Assembly: GCA_947486675.1 (NCBI GenBank)
Contig: CANKUF010000039.1
Coordinates: 1-6,820, forward strand
Direction of reading: 5' to 3'
Length of the DNA stretch: 6,820 nucleotides
Source of the DNA: Acidimicrobiaceae bacterium
GTDB lineage: Bacteria; Actinomycetota; Acidimicrobiia; Acidimicrobiales; Ilumatobacteraceae
Part shown: one piece after another, positions 1 through 6,570 of the stretch
Layout: each line of letters opens with the position of its first letter
Position numbering within the stretch: the first letter of the stretch is position 1
Made by a program: the position numbers and the translations under genes
The notes under the pieces: generated by a model
Database searches by the model: none
Told to the model about the DNA's origin: nothing
Seen by the model: the letters and a program-made list of their open reading frames with translations, nothing else

Positions 1-200
1 CGCAGCTAATGAGCGCGTAGAACGCTGGGGTAACAGCCCCAGCGGGCAAGAAAATGGGCCACGCTGGCGCAATTGTTTCTGGCGGCAAAGGTACGGCTCA
101 AGGGAAGATGGACGCATTACGTATGGCCGGTGTCAAGATTGGACTCAATCCAACTGAGGCTGGCTCGCTGATGGCCGAAATTGTAAATAACCTTCGTTAA
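1..200 (+). CDS. sucD: Succinyl-CoA synthetase (ADP/GDP-forming) alpha subunit, 3' end
   Basis: Succinyl-CoA synthetase makes ATP or GTP from succinyl-CoA in the TCA cycle; this is the C-terminal end of its alpha subunit. From base 30 the frame reads [20 protein letters not shown], then a stretch ending in EIVNNLR and TAA at 198-200. MGHAGAI is the family signature holding the phosphohistidine, here CAC at 60-62. The start lies outside the window. Upstream of about base 24 the frame fails: a TAG at 18-20 is in phase with the good part, while the phase starting at base 2 reads AANERVERW, which resembles the SucD segment about 14 residues earlier. So part of the gene seems missing at about 24-29, either a real frameshifting deletion or an assembly error. 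The acyltransferase starts directly at the next base. The identity is firm; the integrity of the gene is in doubt. Confidence 0.92.
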
Positions 201-2099
201 GTGAATCGCCCGCAGCAATCTATTTCGTATTTGCCAGGCCTTGATGGCTTGCGTGCAATTGCGGTGCTGGCTGTGGTGGTCTACCACGCAAATAAAGACT
301 GGCTGCCTGGTGGATTTCTCGGTGTAGAAGTGTTTTTTGTAATCAGCGGGTATCTGATCACACTGTTACTACTGAACGAATCTCAGCAACACGGCAAAAT
401 TGATTTCCGTGCTTTTTGGATGCGCCGTGCACGCCGATTATTGCCAGCACTGTGGACGCTGCTGCTTGGAGTAACCATTTACTGCTCGCTGTTTGAGCGT
501 GCCGAATTAGGCAAACTGCGTGGTGATGTTGTTGCTGCCTTTATTTATATTTTCAACTGGTTCAAAATTTGGTCGCGCGCCTCGTATTTTGATGCAAGCG
601 CATTAGATCCACTTCGACATTTGTGGTCACTTGCAGTTGAAGAGCAGTTCTATTTGGTGTGGCCGGTGCTCATCGCAGTGGTGTTGAAGAAGTACGGGCG
701 TAGGCCAGCAAAACTAGGAGTCATATTCCTTGGTATTTCAGTTGCTATTGCCATGTATGTCGCAACGACATACGCCCCTGGTGTTCGCGGAACGCCGATT
801 GAAACCCCAGAGCAGTACATCTCGTTGTTTGGACACGCTGTTTCGCGCCTCGACTTCTTATTCTTGGGAACCATCGGTCGCTCTGGCGGCCTTTTCTTAG
901 GTGCCGCATTGGCTTTCTGGTTCCGACCAGCAATGTTCACTGGCACTAATAATTCCAATGATCGCCACGTTGTTTCAGCGTTTGCTGTTGCAGGTATCGC
1001 AGGATTGGCATACATGATGTGGACATTCCACGATGTGGTGTTTATTGCTGAAACCGGTGGTATCCGGGGGTATGACCCGCTGTTTCAAGGCGGGTTCCTA
1101 CTTGTAGGAGTTGCAACGTGTGCGGTGATCACTGCTGCGGTTCACCCGCAGTCGTTCATGGGAAATGCAGTGATGGGCAATCCTGTGTTCACGTATCTTG
1201 GCCGTCGCTCGTACGGTTTGTACCTATTTCATTGGCCTGTGTTTCAGTTGTATCGCAAGGTTGCGAGCAACTATTTGAACATTGCACAGTTCATTGTGTT
1301 GTTCATCATCATTTTGGCGCTTACCGAATTGTCATATCGATTTATTGAGATGCCAGTGCGTGAAGGTCGACTTGGTGAGGCGTGGCACAAGTTGCGATTC
1401 CCGCGAACAGATGCTGACACCGAACGACGCAACAAGATATTTGCACTTGGTGTAGTTGCGGCAGTGCTTCCTGTATTTTCGGTTGTAAGTTTGGCAATCG
1501 GAACCGGCGAAGGAAAAATTGCTGAAAGCATTAAGAGCGGTGAAGATGCAGTACAAAACCTGCTTGGAACCACTGTTGCGCCAGACCCGAATGTCACCAC
1601 CATTCCAGGAACACAGACAACGACATTGGATGGGCAACAGATCCCGATCCTTGCTATTGGTGACTCGGTCATGTTGGGTGCTGCGCGAATTCTCACCGAT
1701 CGCGGAATCACCGTTGATGCTTTGAAGAGTCGTCCGTTCAGGCAAGCATTAGAAATTGCCAACTACGTGAAGTCGATTAATCGCCTGGGCGAGTTCGTCA
1801 TTATTCACTTAGGAACGAATAATTATGTTGACCAGAAAACCTTGGTCGAAATTATGGTTCCATTGAAAGATGTCGATTTGGTGCTCTTCGTTACAGCTCA
1901 CGTTCCAACAAGAAAATGGCAGGATCCAAACAATGCCTTGGTTCGCGCAATGCCGAATATGTACGGAAATGTGAAGGTGTTGGACTGGTATCAAGTTGCC
2001 GTGGAACACCCCGAATATCTGTACGGCGACAAAGTTCACTTAAACAATGAAGGCCAAAAGGTCTACGCGGATCTCATCATGCAAGCAATAGGGAAGTAA
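201..2099 (+). CDS. AT3 (OafA-like) membrane acyltransferase with C-terminal SGNH domain
   Basis: This predicted integral membrane enzyme passes acyl groups (often acetyl) to a cell-surface polymer or glycan. Seen directly: N-terminal [10 protein letters not shown] with the R-X10-H motif (R18, H29) and [28 protein letters not shown] (75-85); [15 protein letters not shown] (141-155); [15 protein letters not shown] (332-346); many hydrophobic helices. An extra helix (about 411-434) leads into a Thr/Pro-rich linker (about 450-480) and an SGNH domain (about 483-632) with GDSV (S489), GTNN (538-541) and DKVH (D610, H613). All expected catalytic residues are present. In known AT3-SGNH proteins such as OafB, the SGNH domain lies outside the membrane and helps transfer the acyl group. 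The GTG at 201 follows the sucD TAA with no gap and no clear ribosome site, so translation may be coupled. It leaves the usual ~10 residues before the first motif, which supports this start. The acceptor cannot be told from sequence; 632 residues suits the fused family. Confidence 0.95.
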   Translation: MNRPQQSISYLPGLDGLRAIAVLAVVVYHANKDWLPGGFLGVEVFFVISGYLITLLLLNESQQHGKIDFRAFWMRRARRLLPALWTLLLGVTIYCSLFERAELGKLRGDVVAAFIYIFNWFKIWSRASYFDASALDPLRHLWSLAVEEQFYLVWPVLIAVVLKKYGRRPAKLGVIFLGISVAIAMYVATTYAPGVRGTPIETPEQYISLFGHAVSRLDFLFLGTIGRSGGLFLGAALAFWFRPAMFTGTNNSNDRHVVSAFAVAGIAGLAYMMWTFHDVVFIAETGGIRGYDPLFQGGFLLVGVATCAVITAAVHPQSFMGNAVMGNPVFTYLGRRSYGLYLFHWPVFQLYRKVASNYLNIAQFIVLFIIILALTELSYRFIEMPVREGRLGEAWHKLRFPRTDADTERRNKIFALGVVAAVLPVFSVVSLAIGTGEGKIAESIKSGEDAVQNLLGTTVAPDPNVTTIPGTQTTTLDGQQIPILAIGDSVMLGAARILTDRGITVDALKSRPFRQALEIANYVKSINRLGEFVIIHLGTNNYVDQKTLVEIMVPLKDVDLVLFVTAHVPTRKWQDPNNALVRAMPNMYGNVKVLDWYQVAVEHPEYLYGDKVHLNNEGQKVYADLIMQAIGK

Positions 2100-2109
2100 G
2101 GTTTTCGCC

Positions 2110-3096
2110 ATGACAACACCAGTTCGAATTGCAATCACCGGCGCAGCCGGACAAATCGGTTACAGCCTGCTCTTCCGCATCGCATCAGGTGCAATGCTTG
2201 GCCCAGATACCCCGGTCATCCTGCAACTACTTGAAGTAACACCCGCGCTCGGTGCGCTTGGTGGTGTGAAAATGGAACTCGATGACTGTGCATTCAGTCC
2301 ATTGGTCGACGTAATCTGCACCGACGACGCCAATGTTGCATTTGGTGATGCCGATATTGCCATGTTGGTTGGAGCGATGCCGCGTAAAGATGGCATGGAG
2401 CGATCCGACCTGTTGTCGGCAAATGGCGGAATCTTTAAGCCACAAGGCCAAGCAATAAGCGCAAATGCCAAGAAGAACGTGAAGGTTCTTGTTGTTGGTA
2501 ACCCAGCCAACACCAACTCACTCATCGCCATGCACAATGCTCCAAATATTGATCCGCGTCAGTTCACCGCGATGACACGCCTCGATCACAACCGTGCAGT
2601 CAGTCAGTTGGCACAAAAAACTGGTCGCCCGGTTACTTCAGTAAAGAAGATGACCATTTGGGGTAACCACTCAACAACTCAATACCCTGACTTGTTTCAT
2701 GCTGAAGTTGATGGCAAGAATGCTGCACAACTCATCAACGATCAACAGTGGATTGAAGACACGTACATTCCAACAGTTGCCAAGCGTGGCGCTGCGGTCA
2801 TCAAGGCTCGCGGTTCATCGTCTGCTGCTTCTGCTGCCAATGCTGCTCTTGAACACGTTCGTTCATGGGTGCAAGGAACTCCTGCAGGTGACTGGGTGTC
2901 GATGGCTGTTCCATCGGATGGCAGCTACGGCGTTCCAGAAGGCTTAATTTCTTCATTCCCGTGCACGTGCGTAAACGGTGAATACAAAATTGTGCAAGGA
3001 CTAGACATCGACGCGTTCAGTCGCGCGCGTATCGATGCCTCAGTTGCAGAACTTGGTGAAGAGCGTGATGCTGTTCGCCAACTTGGCCTGATTTAA
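2110..3096 (+). CDS. mdh: Malate dehydrogenase (NAD-dependent type)
   Basis: The cytoplasmic TCA-cycle enzyme interconverts malate and oxaloacetate with NAD. The 328 residues match the usual length and resemble the Thermus flavus / cytosolic MDH group. Seen in order: nucleotide-binding GAAGQIG (11-17); E42 at the end of strand beta-2 (LLEV), an acidic residue expected to favour NAD over NADP; substrate loop [12 protein letters not shown] with R92 and R98; VVGNPANTN (128-136); TRLDHNRA with D159 and R162; IWGNHS with catalytic H187. All are intact. The ATG at 2110 lies 10 bases after the acyltransferase stop, with a weak GTAAGG Shine-Dalgarno-like stretch at 2096-2101 overlapping that stop, so the two genes are probably co-transcribed and mdh sits in a cluster with sucD. 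The stop TAA (3094-3096) overlaps that of the convergent peptidase gene. Confidence 0.98.
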   Translation: MTTPVRIAITGAAGQIGYSLLFRIASGAMLGPDTPVILQLLEVTPALGALGGVKMELDDCAFSPLVDVICTDDANVAFGDADIAMLVGAMPRKDGMERSDLLSANGGIFKPQGQAISANAKKNVKVLVVGNPANTNSLIAMHNAPNIDPRQFTAMTRLDHNRAVSQLAQKTGRPVTSVKKMTIWGNHSTTQYPDLFHAEVDGKNAAQLINDQQWIEDTYIPTVAKRGAAVIKARGSSSAASAANAALEHVRSWVQGTPAGDWVSMAVPSDGSYGVPEGLISSFPCTCVNGEYKIVQGLDIDAFSRARIDASVAELGEERDAVRQLGLI

Positions 3097-3710
3097 TTTC
3101 CTCTCGTTCCGTCAATGGCGGAATCTGCTCGCGAACGTGAGCAGCCAAGCGGGTCTTTTTTCTCGAGTTTGCGAATTTCTTTTCGTGGCGAAAGTTGTTG
3201 GCCCTGTTTCCAAGCGTTGAGATACTTTTGCGGCCAGATTTCTCCCTGCAATAAGTACACCTCTGCCAATGGGCAGACACGCGACATTCCAAAATGAGTG
3301 TGGCAGCGCGTGACTCGCGCATTTCCACTCGAACCCATCACACCGATCCAGTCTCCTGCGGCAACGCGCTGGTTCTTCAGCACTTTGATTCGCCCCAGGT
3401 GCGAAAAGAAGTAGCGAACTCCATCATCGCCCTGCACAGTGATAGTCAATCCTCCACGTGTTCCCGGCGAGTCATTTTCGGGAGTCCATTTGTCGAGTCG
3501 ATGTAACTGTGAGATGAAACCCGCAGTGGGGGCAAGAATGCGCGCATAGCAACCTTCAACATCGACTGCCGGATAGTGCAAGTGGTCCTTGGGGTAAGTC
3601 ACTGGCACACGCGAAAACGGAAACACGTACATCGATGACTCGTCTTGAGCAAGGGCTACACGAGGGAAAAAGATGGCGCACAGCAATGCAAAACAGACTC
3701 CCCAGCGCAT
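3093..3710 (-). CDS. Secreted M23 (LytM-type) metallopeptidase
   Basis: This is a probable zinc peptidase of the M23 family, which cuts peptide bridges in peptidoglycan outside the cell. The 205-residue product starts with a short signal peptide ([10 protein letters not shown]... to VALA, likely cleavage after A21 before QDESS). The domain spans about 30-160: HYPAVD (H45, D50), GGLTITV, YFFSHLG (H104), [16 protein letters not shown], and CHTHFGMS (H137, H139). These are the zinc ligands and the catalytic His of an active M23 enzyme. The first motif is H-X4-D, one residue wider than the classic HxxxD. The basic tail (about 170-205) has no recognised domain. The ATG follows the membrane-protein stop by 9 bases, implying one transcript; no good ribosome site is visible. 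No cell-wall-binding domain is seen. The role could be wall turnover, or regulation if inactive. Confidence 0.92.
   Translation of the reverse strand: MRWGVCFALLCAIFFPRVALAQDESSMYVFPFSRVPVTYPKDHLHYPAVDVEGCYARILAPTAGFISQLHRLDKWTPENDSPGTRGGLTITVQGDDGVRYFFSHLGRIKVLKNQRVAAGDWIGVMGSSGNARVTRCHTHFGMSRVCPLAEVYLLQGEIWPQKYLNAWKQGQQLSPRKEIRKLEKKDPLGCSRSRADSAIDGTRGN
3125..3161 (+). terminator. Possible mdh terminator hairpin inside the convergent M23 gene
   Basis: CTGCTCGC (3125-3132) pairs with GTGAGCAG (3137-3144), with one G-T pair and a GAAC loop. A run of six T (3156-3161) follows on the plus strand, but 11 bases after the stem, too far for a standard intrinsic terminator. It lies about 30 bases past the mdh stop and within the 3' coding end of the peptidase gene. 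Confidence 0.3.
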
Positions 3711-3719
3711 GAAGAAACT

Positions 3720-4628
3720 CTAGGTGACAGCGTCGCCTTTTTTGGAAATAGCGATTGCGGTGAAAATAATTATTGCGCCAACTCCGATAACCGATAGGCC
3801 CTGTAGTAGCGGAGAATCAAAAAGTTGACCAGCAAGAATGCCAGTAATGATGGTTATCCCTAGTCCACCAACTGCCACGATCTCCAAGTGCATACGTTTT
3901 GCTCCAAAGGTGAACAACAAACCAACAATTGCGAAACCAATGATTGGTTGCCACAAGTTGTTGTCCCAAGTGGAGAAGCCGATTGAAGCAATCACGATGC
4001 TGACTGCGCCTGCGCCACGGGCAATAAGTCGAAGTCCAATATTGCGAAGTGAAAACCAAATAAGCACTGATCCAGAACCGACAAAGAGCAACGGGGTGAT
4101 GGGCGTATCTGGGATGAACTCTGAAATGACTGCCGCCATGAACGGTTGAGTGGCAGCAACAGTGATGATTGTGCCAATAAATGTTGTGCGCGACGACAGT
4201 CCAATTCCAATCGCAAGGGCCACAGTAGAGACGATAAGCAATATCAAATCCTCCTGCACATTGACAATGTCGAGCAGGAGTCCTATTGCAAATGCAAATG
4301 TCATTGTTGAAACTGCAGCGATGCTTTCTCCGAGCGTGTTGAGCCTGCCGCCTTTTTTCATTAGTTTGAATGAAAGAATTGCTGTTGCAAATGACGCAGT
4401 GAACAATGCGGTGTCAATGCCTGCCTGAGATACGTCTTGCATGAGCGCAACCACAATCCACACCAAGCCAACAAAGATGACTGAGCCTCCGAGGTATGAG
4501 GCAACATCGGAAAAGGGAAGCACCCATCTGGGCGCATCTCGAAACTCTTGGGCTTCACTTGCAGTGAGTTTTCCTGCAGCTTCGAATTCGGCAATCAAAC
4601 TGCCAACGCTCTTGCGGTTCTTGGCCAT
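3720..4628 (-). CDS. Multi-pass membrane protein, DUF2157-like
   Basis: The function is unknown. The 302-residue product has a cytoplasmic-looking N-terminus (1-38) with an amphipathic stretch, SLIAEFEAAGKLTASEAQEF, typical of the DUF2157 layout (short regulatory-looking helices before the membrane part). It is followed by about nine or ten hydrophobic segments beginning with YLGGSVIFVGLVWIVVALM (45-63), and a short basic tail (KKGDAVT). Loops are short and polar residues sparse, so no catalytic motif was recognised. DUF2157 assignment is from memory of the family pattern and needs a profile search. The ATG at 4628 is preceded on its strand by TAGTAT only six bases away and by no Shine-Dalgarno sequence, suggesting a leaderless message. 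It is first in a two-gene unit with the secreted M23 peptidase, so a role linked to the cell envelope is possible but inferred only from context. Confidence 0.7.
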   Translation of the reverse strand: MAKNRKSVGSLIAEFEAAGKLTASEAQEFRDAPRWVLPFSDVASYLGGSVIFVGLVWIVVALMQDVSQAGIDTALFTASFATAILSFKLMKKGGRLNTLGESIAAVSTMTFAFAIGLLLDIVNVQEDLILLIVSTVALAIGIGLSSRTTFIGTIITVAATQPFMAAVISEFIPDTPITPLLFVGSGSVLIWFSLRNIGLRLIARGAGAVSIVIASIGFSTWDNNLWQPIIGFAIVGLLFTFGAKRMHLEIVAVGGLGITIITGILAGQLFDSPLLQGLSVIGVGAIIIFTAIAISKKGDAVT

Positions 4629-4634
4629 ATGCCG

Positions 4635-4640
4635 ATACTA
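4635..4640 (-). promoter_or_regulatory. Candidate -10 box (TAGTAT) for the membrane protein-M23 unit
   Basis: On the minus strand TAGTAT fits the TANNNT actinobacterial -10 pattern. Six bases separate it from the ATG at 4628, so transcription would begin at or next to the start codon, giving a leaderless message. This agrees with the lack of a Shine-Dalgarno sequence. No convincing -35 is seen. Confidence 0.5.
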
Positions 4641-4647
4641 CGAGTGT

Positions 4648-4653
4648 TACGGT
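4648..4653 (+). promoter_or_regulatory. Candidate -10 box (TACGGT) for the nucleoside hydrolase-asparaginase operon
   Basis: TACGGT fits TANNNT and ends eight bases before the ATG at 4662, predicting a transcript start within one or two bases of the start codon. An alternative is GATACT at 4634-4639, which would leave a leader of about 15-20 bases. No clear -35 or Shine-Dalgarno sequence is seen. Confidence 0.35.
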
Positions 4654-4661
4654 GTCTGCCG

Positions 4662-5591
4662 ATGAAGCGTAAATTTTGGATTGATACCGATACGGCAAGT
4701 GATGACGCAGTAGCGCTGATCATGGCGTTTATGCACCCAGATATTGACGTTGTTGGGCTTTCAATCGTGGCAGGGAACGTACCGCTCGACATGGGAGTGC
4801 AAAACGCTCTGTACACAGCAGAGTTGTGCGGGGTAACCATGCCAATTTATGCGGGTGCTGCGAAGCCACTTTCACGGGAGCTTGGAACGGCGCAGTTCGT
4901 GCACGGCGAGGATGGAATGGGAGATATTGGTCTTCCATTAACTGGTCGAACTCCATCGCCAGGTAGCGGAGTAGACAAACTCATCGAGGCGCTCCACGCA
5001 CATTCTGGCCATATTGAATTAGTCACGCTGGGGCCACTAACCAACATTGCGCTTGCATTGCAACAAGATCCGAGTATTGCCAAAACCGTCAAACGTTGTG
5101 TGGTGATGGGTGCGGTTGCAGATCACATTGGCAACGTCACACAGGTTGCCGAGTTCAACATGTGGGTGGACCCTGAAGCTGTGGACATTGTGTTGCAGTC
5201 GGGCATGCATTTGGAATTCGTCGGGTGGGATATTTCGCGCACCGAAGCAGTGGTAACTCCACAGGAGTCGGCAATGATTCGTTCGTTGGGTACAGATCGA
5301 GCAAGTTTTTCAGTAGATATTCAGCGCGTGCTGGAAAAGTTTTGTGCGGAGGAAACTCATTTGAACGGGTTCGATCTTCCCGACCCAATTGCAATGGCGT
5401 ACGCAATTGACACCAGTGTTGCCACCGAAGCACACCATTGGTATCTCGCAGCAGAAACAGGTTCAGCACTTACTCGCGGCATGGTGGTCATGGACACGCT
5501 TGGGGTCATGCATCAAGAGCCAAATGCCATCGTGGTTACGCGAGCAAGTCACGAAAAGTTCATGTCCATGTTGGTGGATGCGTTGCGATGA
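4662..5591 (+). CDS. Nucleoside hydrolase (IU-NH superfamily)
   Basis: This cytoplasmic enzyme is expected to split the N-glycosidic bond of a nucleoside to base plus ribose, feeding salvage. Seen in the 309 residues: the calcium-binding DTDTASDD (D8, D10, D14, D15), VAGN (N39), HGEDGMG (81-87), TLGPLTN (T122), GNVTQVAEFNMWVDPEA (N158, E164, N166), GWDISR (188-193), and LPDPIAMA (D241). In the well-studied inosine-uridine enzymes the residue before the last Asp is the catalytic His; here it is P240, so substrate preference is uncertain. The open frame reaches back to 4548, but the ATG at 4662 gives the family N-terminus KFWIDTD and avoids overlapping the divergent gene. No Shine-Dalgarno is seen; TACGGT at 4648-4653 suggests a leaderless or nearly leaderless transcript. 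It overlaps the next gene by ATGA, so both are translated from one message. Confidence 0.94.
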   Translation: MKRKFWIDTDTASDDAVALIMAFMHPDIDVVGLSIVAGNVPLDMGVQNALYTAELCGVTMPIYAGAAKPLSRELGTAQFVHGEDGMGDIGLPLTGRTPSPGSGVDKLIEALHAHSGHIELVTLGPLTNIALALQQDPSIAKTVKRCVVMGAVADHIGNVTQVAEFNMWVDPEAVDIVLQSGMHLEFVGWDISRTEAVVTPQESAMIRSLGTDRASFSVDIQRVLEKFCAEETHLNGFDLPDPIAMAYAIDTSVATEAHHWYLAAETGSALTRGMVVMDTLGVMHQEPNAIVVTRASHEKFMSMLVDALR

Positions 5592-6559
5592 GTAATTCAC
5601 CGTTGTCAGACGCGTTTGTGGAATTAGCAGTGACCACGCGAAGTGGGCACGATGAGTCGGTGCATTACGGGGCAGTGGTTGCGCTTGCTCAAGATGGTTC
5701 GGTGCAGTTTGCACTTGGCGACCCAGGTGCAATTGTGTTTCCACGCTCATCAACCAAGCCAATTCAGGCAACGGCGATGGTGGCCAATGGTTTGCAGTTG
5801 CCTCCGCACATGCTTGCGCTGGTGTGTGCAAGTCATGACGGTCGAGAAGAGCATTTGCGGACTGCAACAGAAATTCTGGCAACAGCAGGGCTCACTCCAA
5901 ACGACTTAGGTAACACTGCCGATTATCCGCTTGATCCAGACGCACATGATGCTGCGCTTCGTGCCGGACTGAAAAAATCTGCGTTGCAAATGAATTGCTC
6001 GGGAAAACACTCGGGCATGCTTGCAACGTGTGTGCACAACAATTGGGATCGCACTACGTACTTACATGTTGATCACCCGCTTCAGCAACGCATTACCGAC
6101 ATGGTTCCCGAGTTGTCGGGGGAAGATGCATCGTTTATTGGGGTAGACGGTTGTGGTGCGCCTGCCCATGCGCTCTCGCTTACCGGGCTGGCGCGTGCGT
6201 TTCGCTCGGTAGCCATCGCCAAGGAAGGCACACCAGCATCGCAAGTTGCCCATGCGATGCGTACGCATCCAGAAATGGTGGGTGGGCCAACTCGCGACAT
6301 CACGCTGCTCATTCAAGGCGTCCCGGGCTTAATGGGTAAAGACGGCGCCGAGGGCGTGTTTGCTATTGCCATGCCAGACGGCAGAGCAATTGCGCTCAAA
6401 ATTTCCGACGGTGCTAACCGCGCGCGTCCGCCAGTTATGAAGTTTGCACTTCAAGCATTGGGGATCGATATAAGCAACGTAGATGCACGCGCGTTTGAGT
6501 CGCCCATTATGGGCCACGGCAGTGTCGTTGGTTCAGTACGGGTTACAGCGCAGCTGTAA
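5588..6559 (+). CDS. Asparaginase II family protein (Rhizobium-type L-asparaginase)
   Basis: The family (PF06089) hydrolyses L-asparagine to aspartate and ammonia and is unrelated to the E. coli AnsA/AnsB enzymes. In the 323 residues are seen RSSTKPIQA (S54, K57), CASHDGREEH (S82), MNCSGKHSGM (C137, K140), GVDGCGAP (C189), AMRTHPEMVGG (223-233), GKDGAEG (K251) and KISDGA. C137, K140 and C189 line up with the metal-binding residues described for the Rhizobium etli enzyme, and S54-X2-K57 with its active-site Ser-Lys pair; this alignment was done by eye. The ATG at 5588 overlaps the stop of the nucleoside hydrolase (ATGA), with a weak GGTGGA nine bases upstream. The open frame extends back to 5438, but that part overlaps the hydrolase in another phase. 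The pairing suggests scavenging of nitrogen compounds. A perfect inverted repeat covers its stop codon. Confidence 0.93.
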   Translation: MSNSPLSDAFVELAVTTRSGHDESVHYGAVVALAQDGSVQFALGDPGAIVFPRSSTKPIQATAMVANGLQLPPHMLALVCASHDGREEHLRTATEILATAGLTPNDLGNTADYPLDPDAHDAALRAGLKKSALQMNCSGKHSGMLATCVHNNWDRTTYLHVDHPLQQRITDMVPELSGEDASFIGVDGCGAPAHALSLTGLARAFRSVAIAKEGTPASQVAHAMRTHPEMVGGPTRDITLLIQGVPGLMGKDGAEGVFAIAMPDGRAIALKISDGANRARPPVMKFALQALGIDISNVDARAFESPIMGHGSVVGSVRVTAQL

Positions 6560-6563
6560 CCCG
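6539..6563. terminator. Perfect inverted repeat at convergent gene ends, candidate bidirectional terminator
   Basis: CGGGTTACAG (6539-6548) and CTGTAACCCG (6554-6563) are exact reverse complements around the five-base loop CGCAG. The 10-bp stem contains the asparaginase stop codon (6557-6559) and ends 7 bases before the end of the aminotransferase gene. No T-run follows on either strand, so it would be a hairpin-only terminator or an RNA 3'-end stabiliser. Confidence 0.6.
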
Positions 6564-6570
6564 CTTCAGA

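Noticed and set aside
1271..1762. Minus-strand open frames of 163 and 137 residues inside the acyltransferase gene.
   Set aside because: They mirror a well-supported coding region with conserved motifs, have no recognisable domain and show the Arg/Ser-rich make-up of antisense frames.
3838..4428. Plus-strand open frames opposite the membrane-protein gene.
   Set aside because: The Met/Pro/Ser-rich products are antisense shadows of hydrophobic codons; no start context or family match is seen.
4548..4661. Longer N-terminus for the nucleoside hydrolase, starting at 4548 or at the ATG at 4629 (within the CATATG palindrome shared with the divergent start codon).
   Set aside because: The extra residues do not resemble the family, and from 4548 they overlap the opposite-strand membrane-protein gene. 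The ATG at 4662 gives the expected N-terminus just before the DTD motif.
5438..5587. Fifty extra N-terminal residues on the asparaginase-family protein.
   Set aside because: This part runs inside the nucleoside hydrolase in another phase and has low-complexity, Arg/His/Gly-rich sequence; the ATGA overlap at 5588 is a normal coupled start.
6062..6517. Minus-strand open frames inside the asparaginase gene.
   Set aside because: They overlap strongly conserved motifs on the other strand and show no domain of their own.
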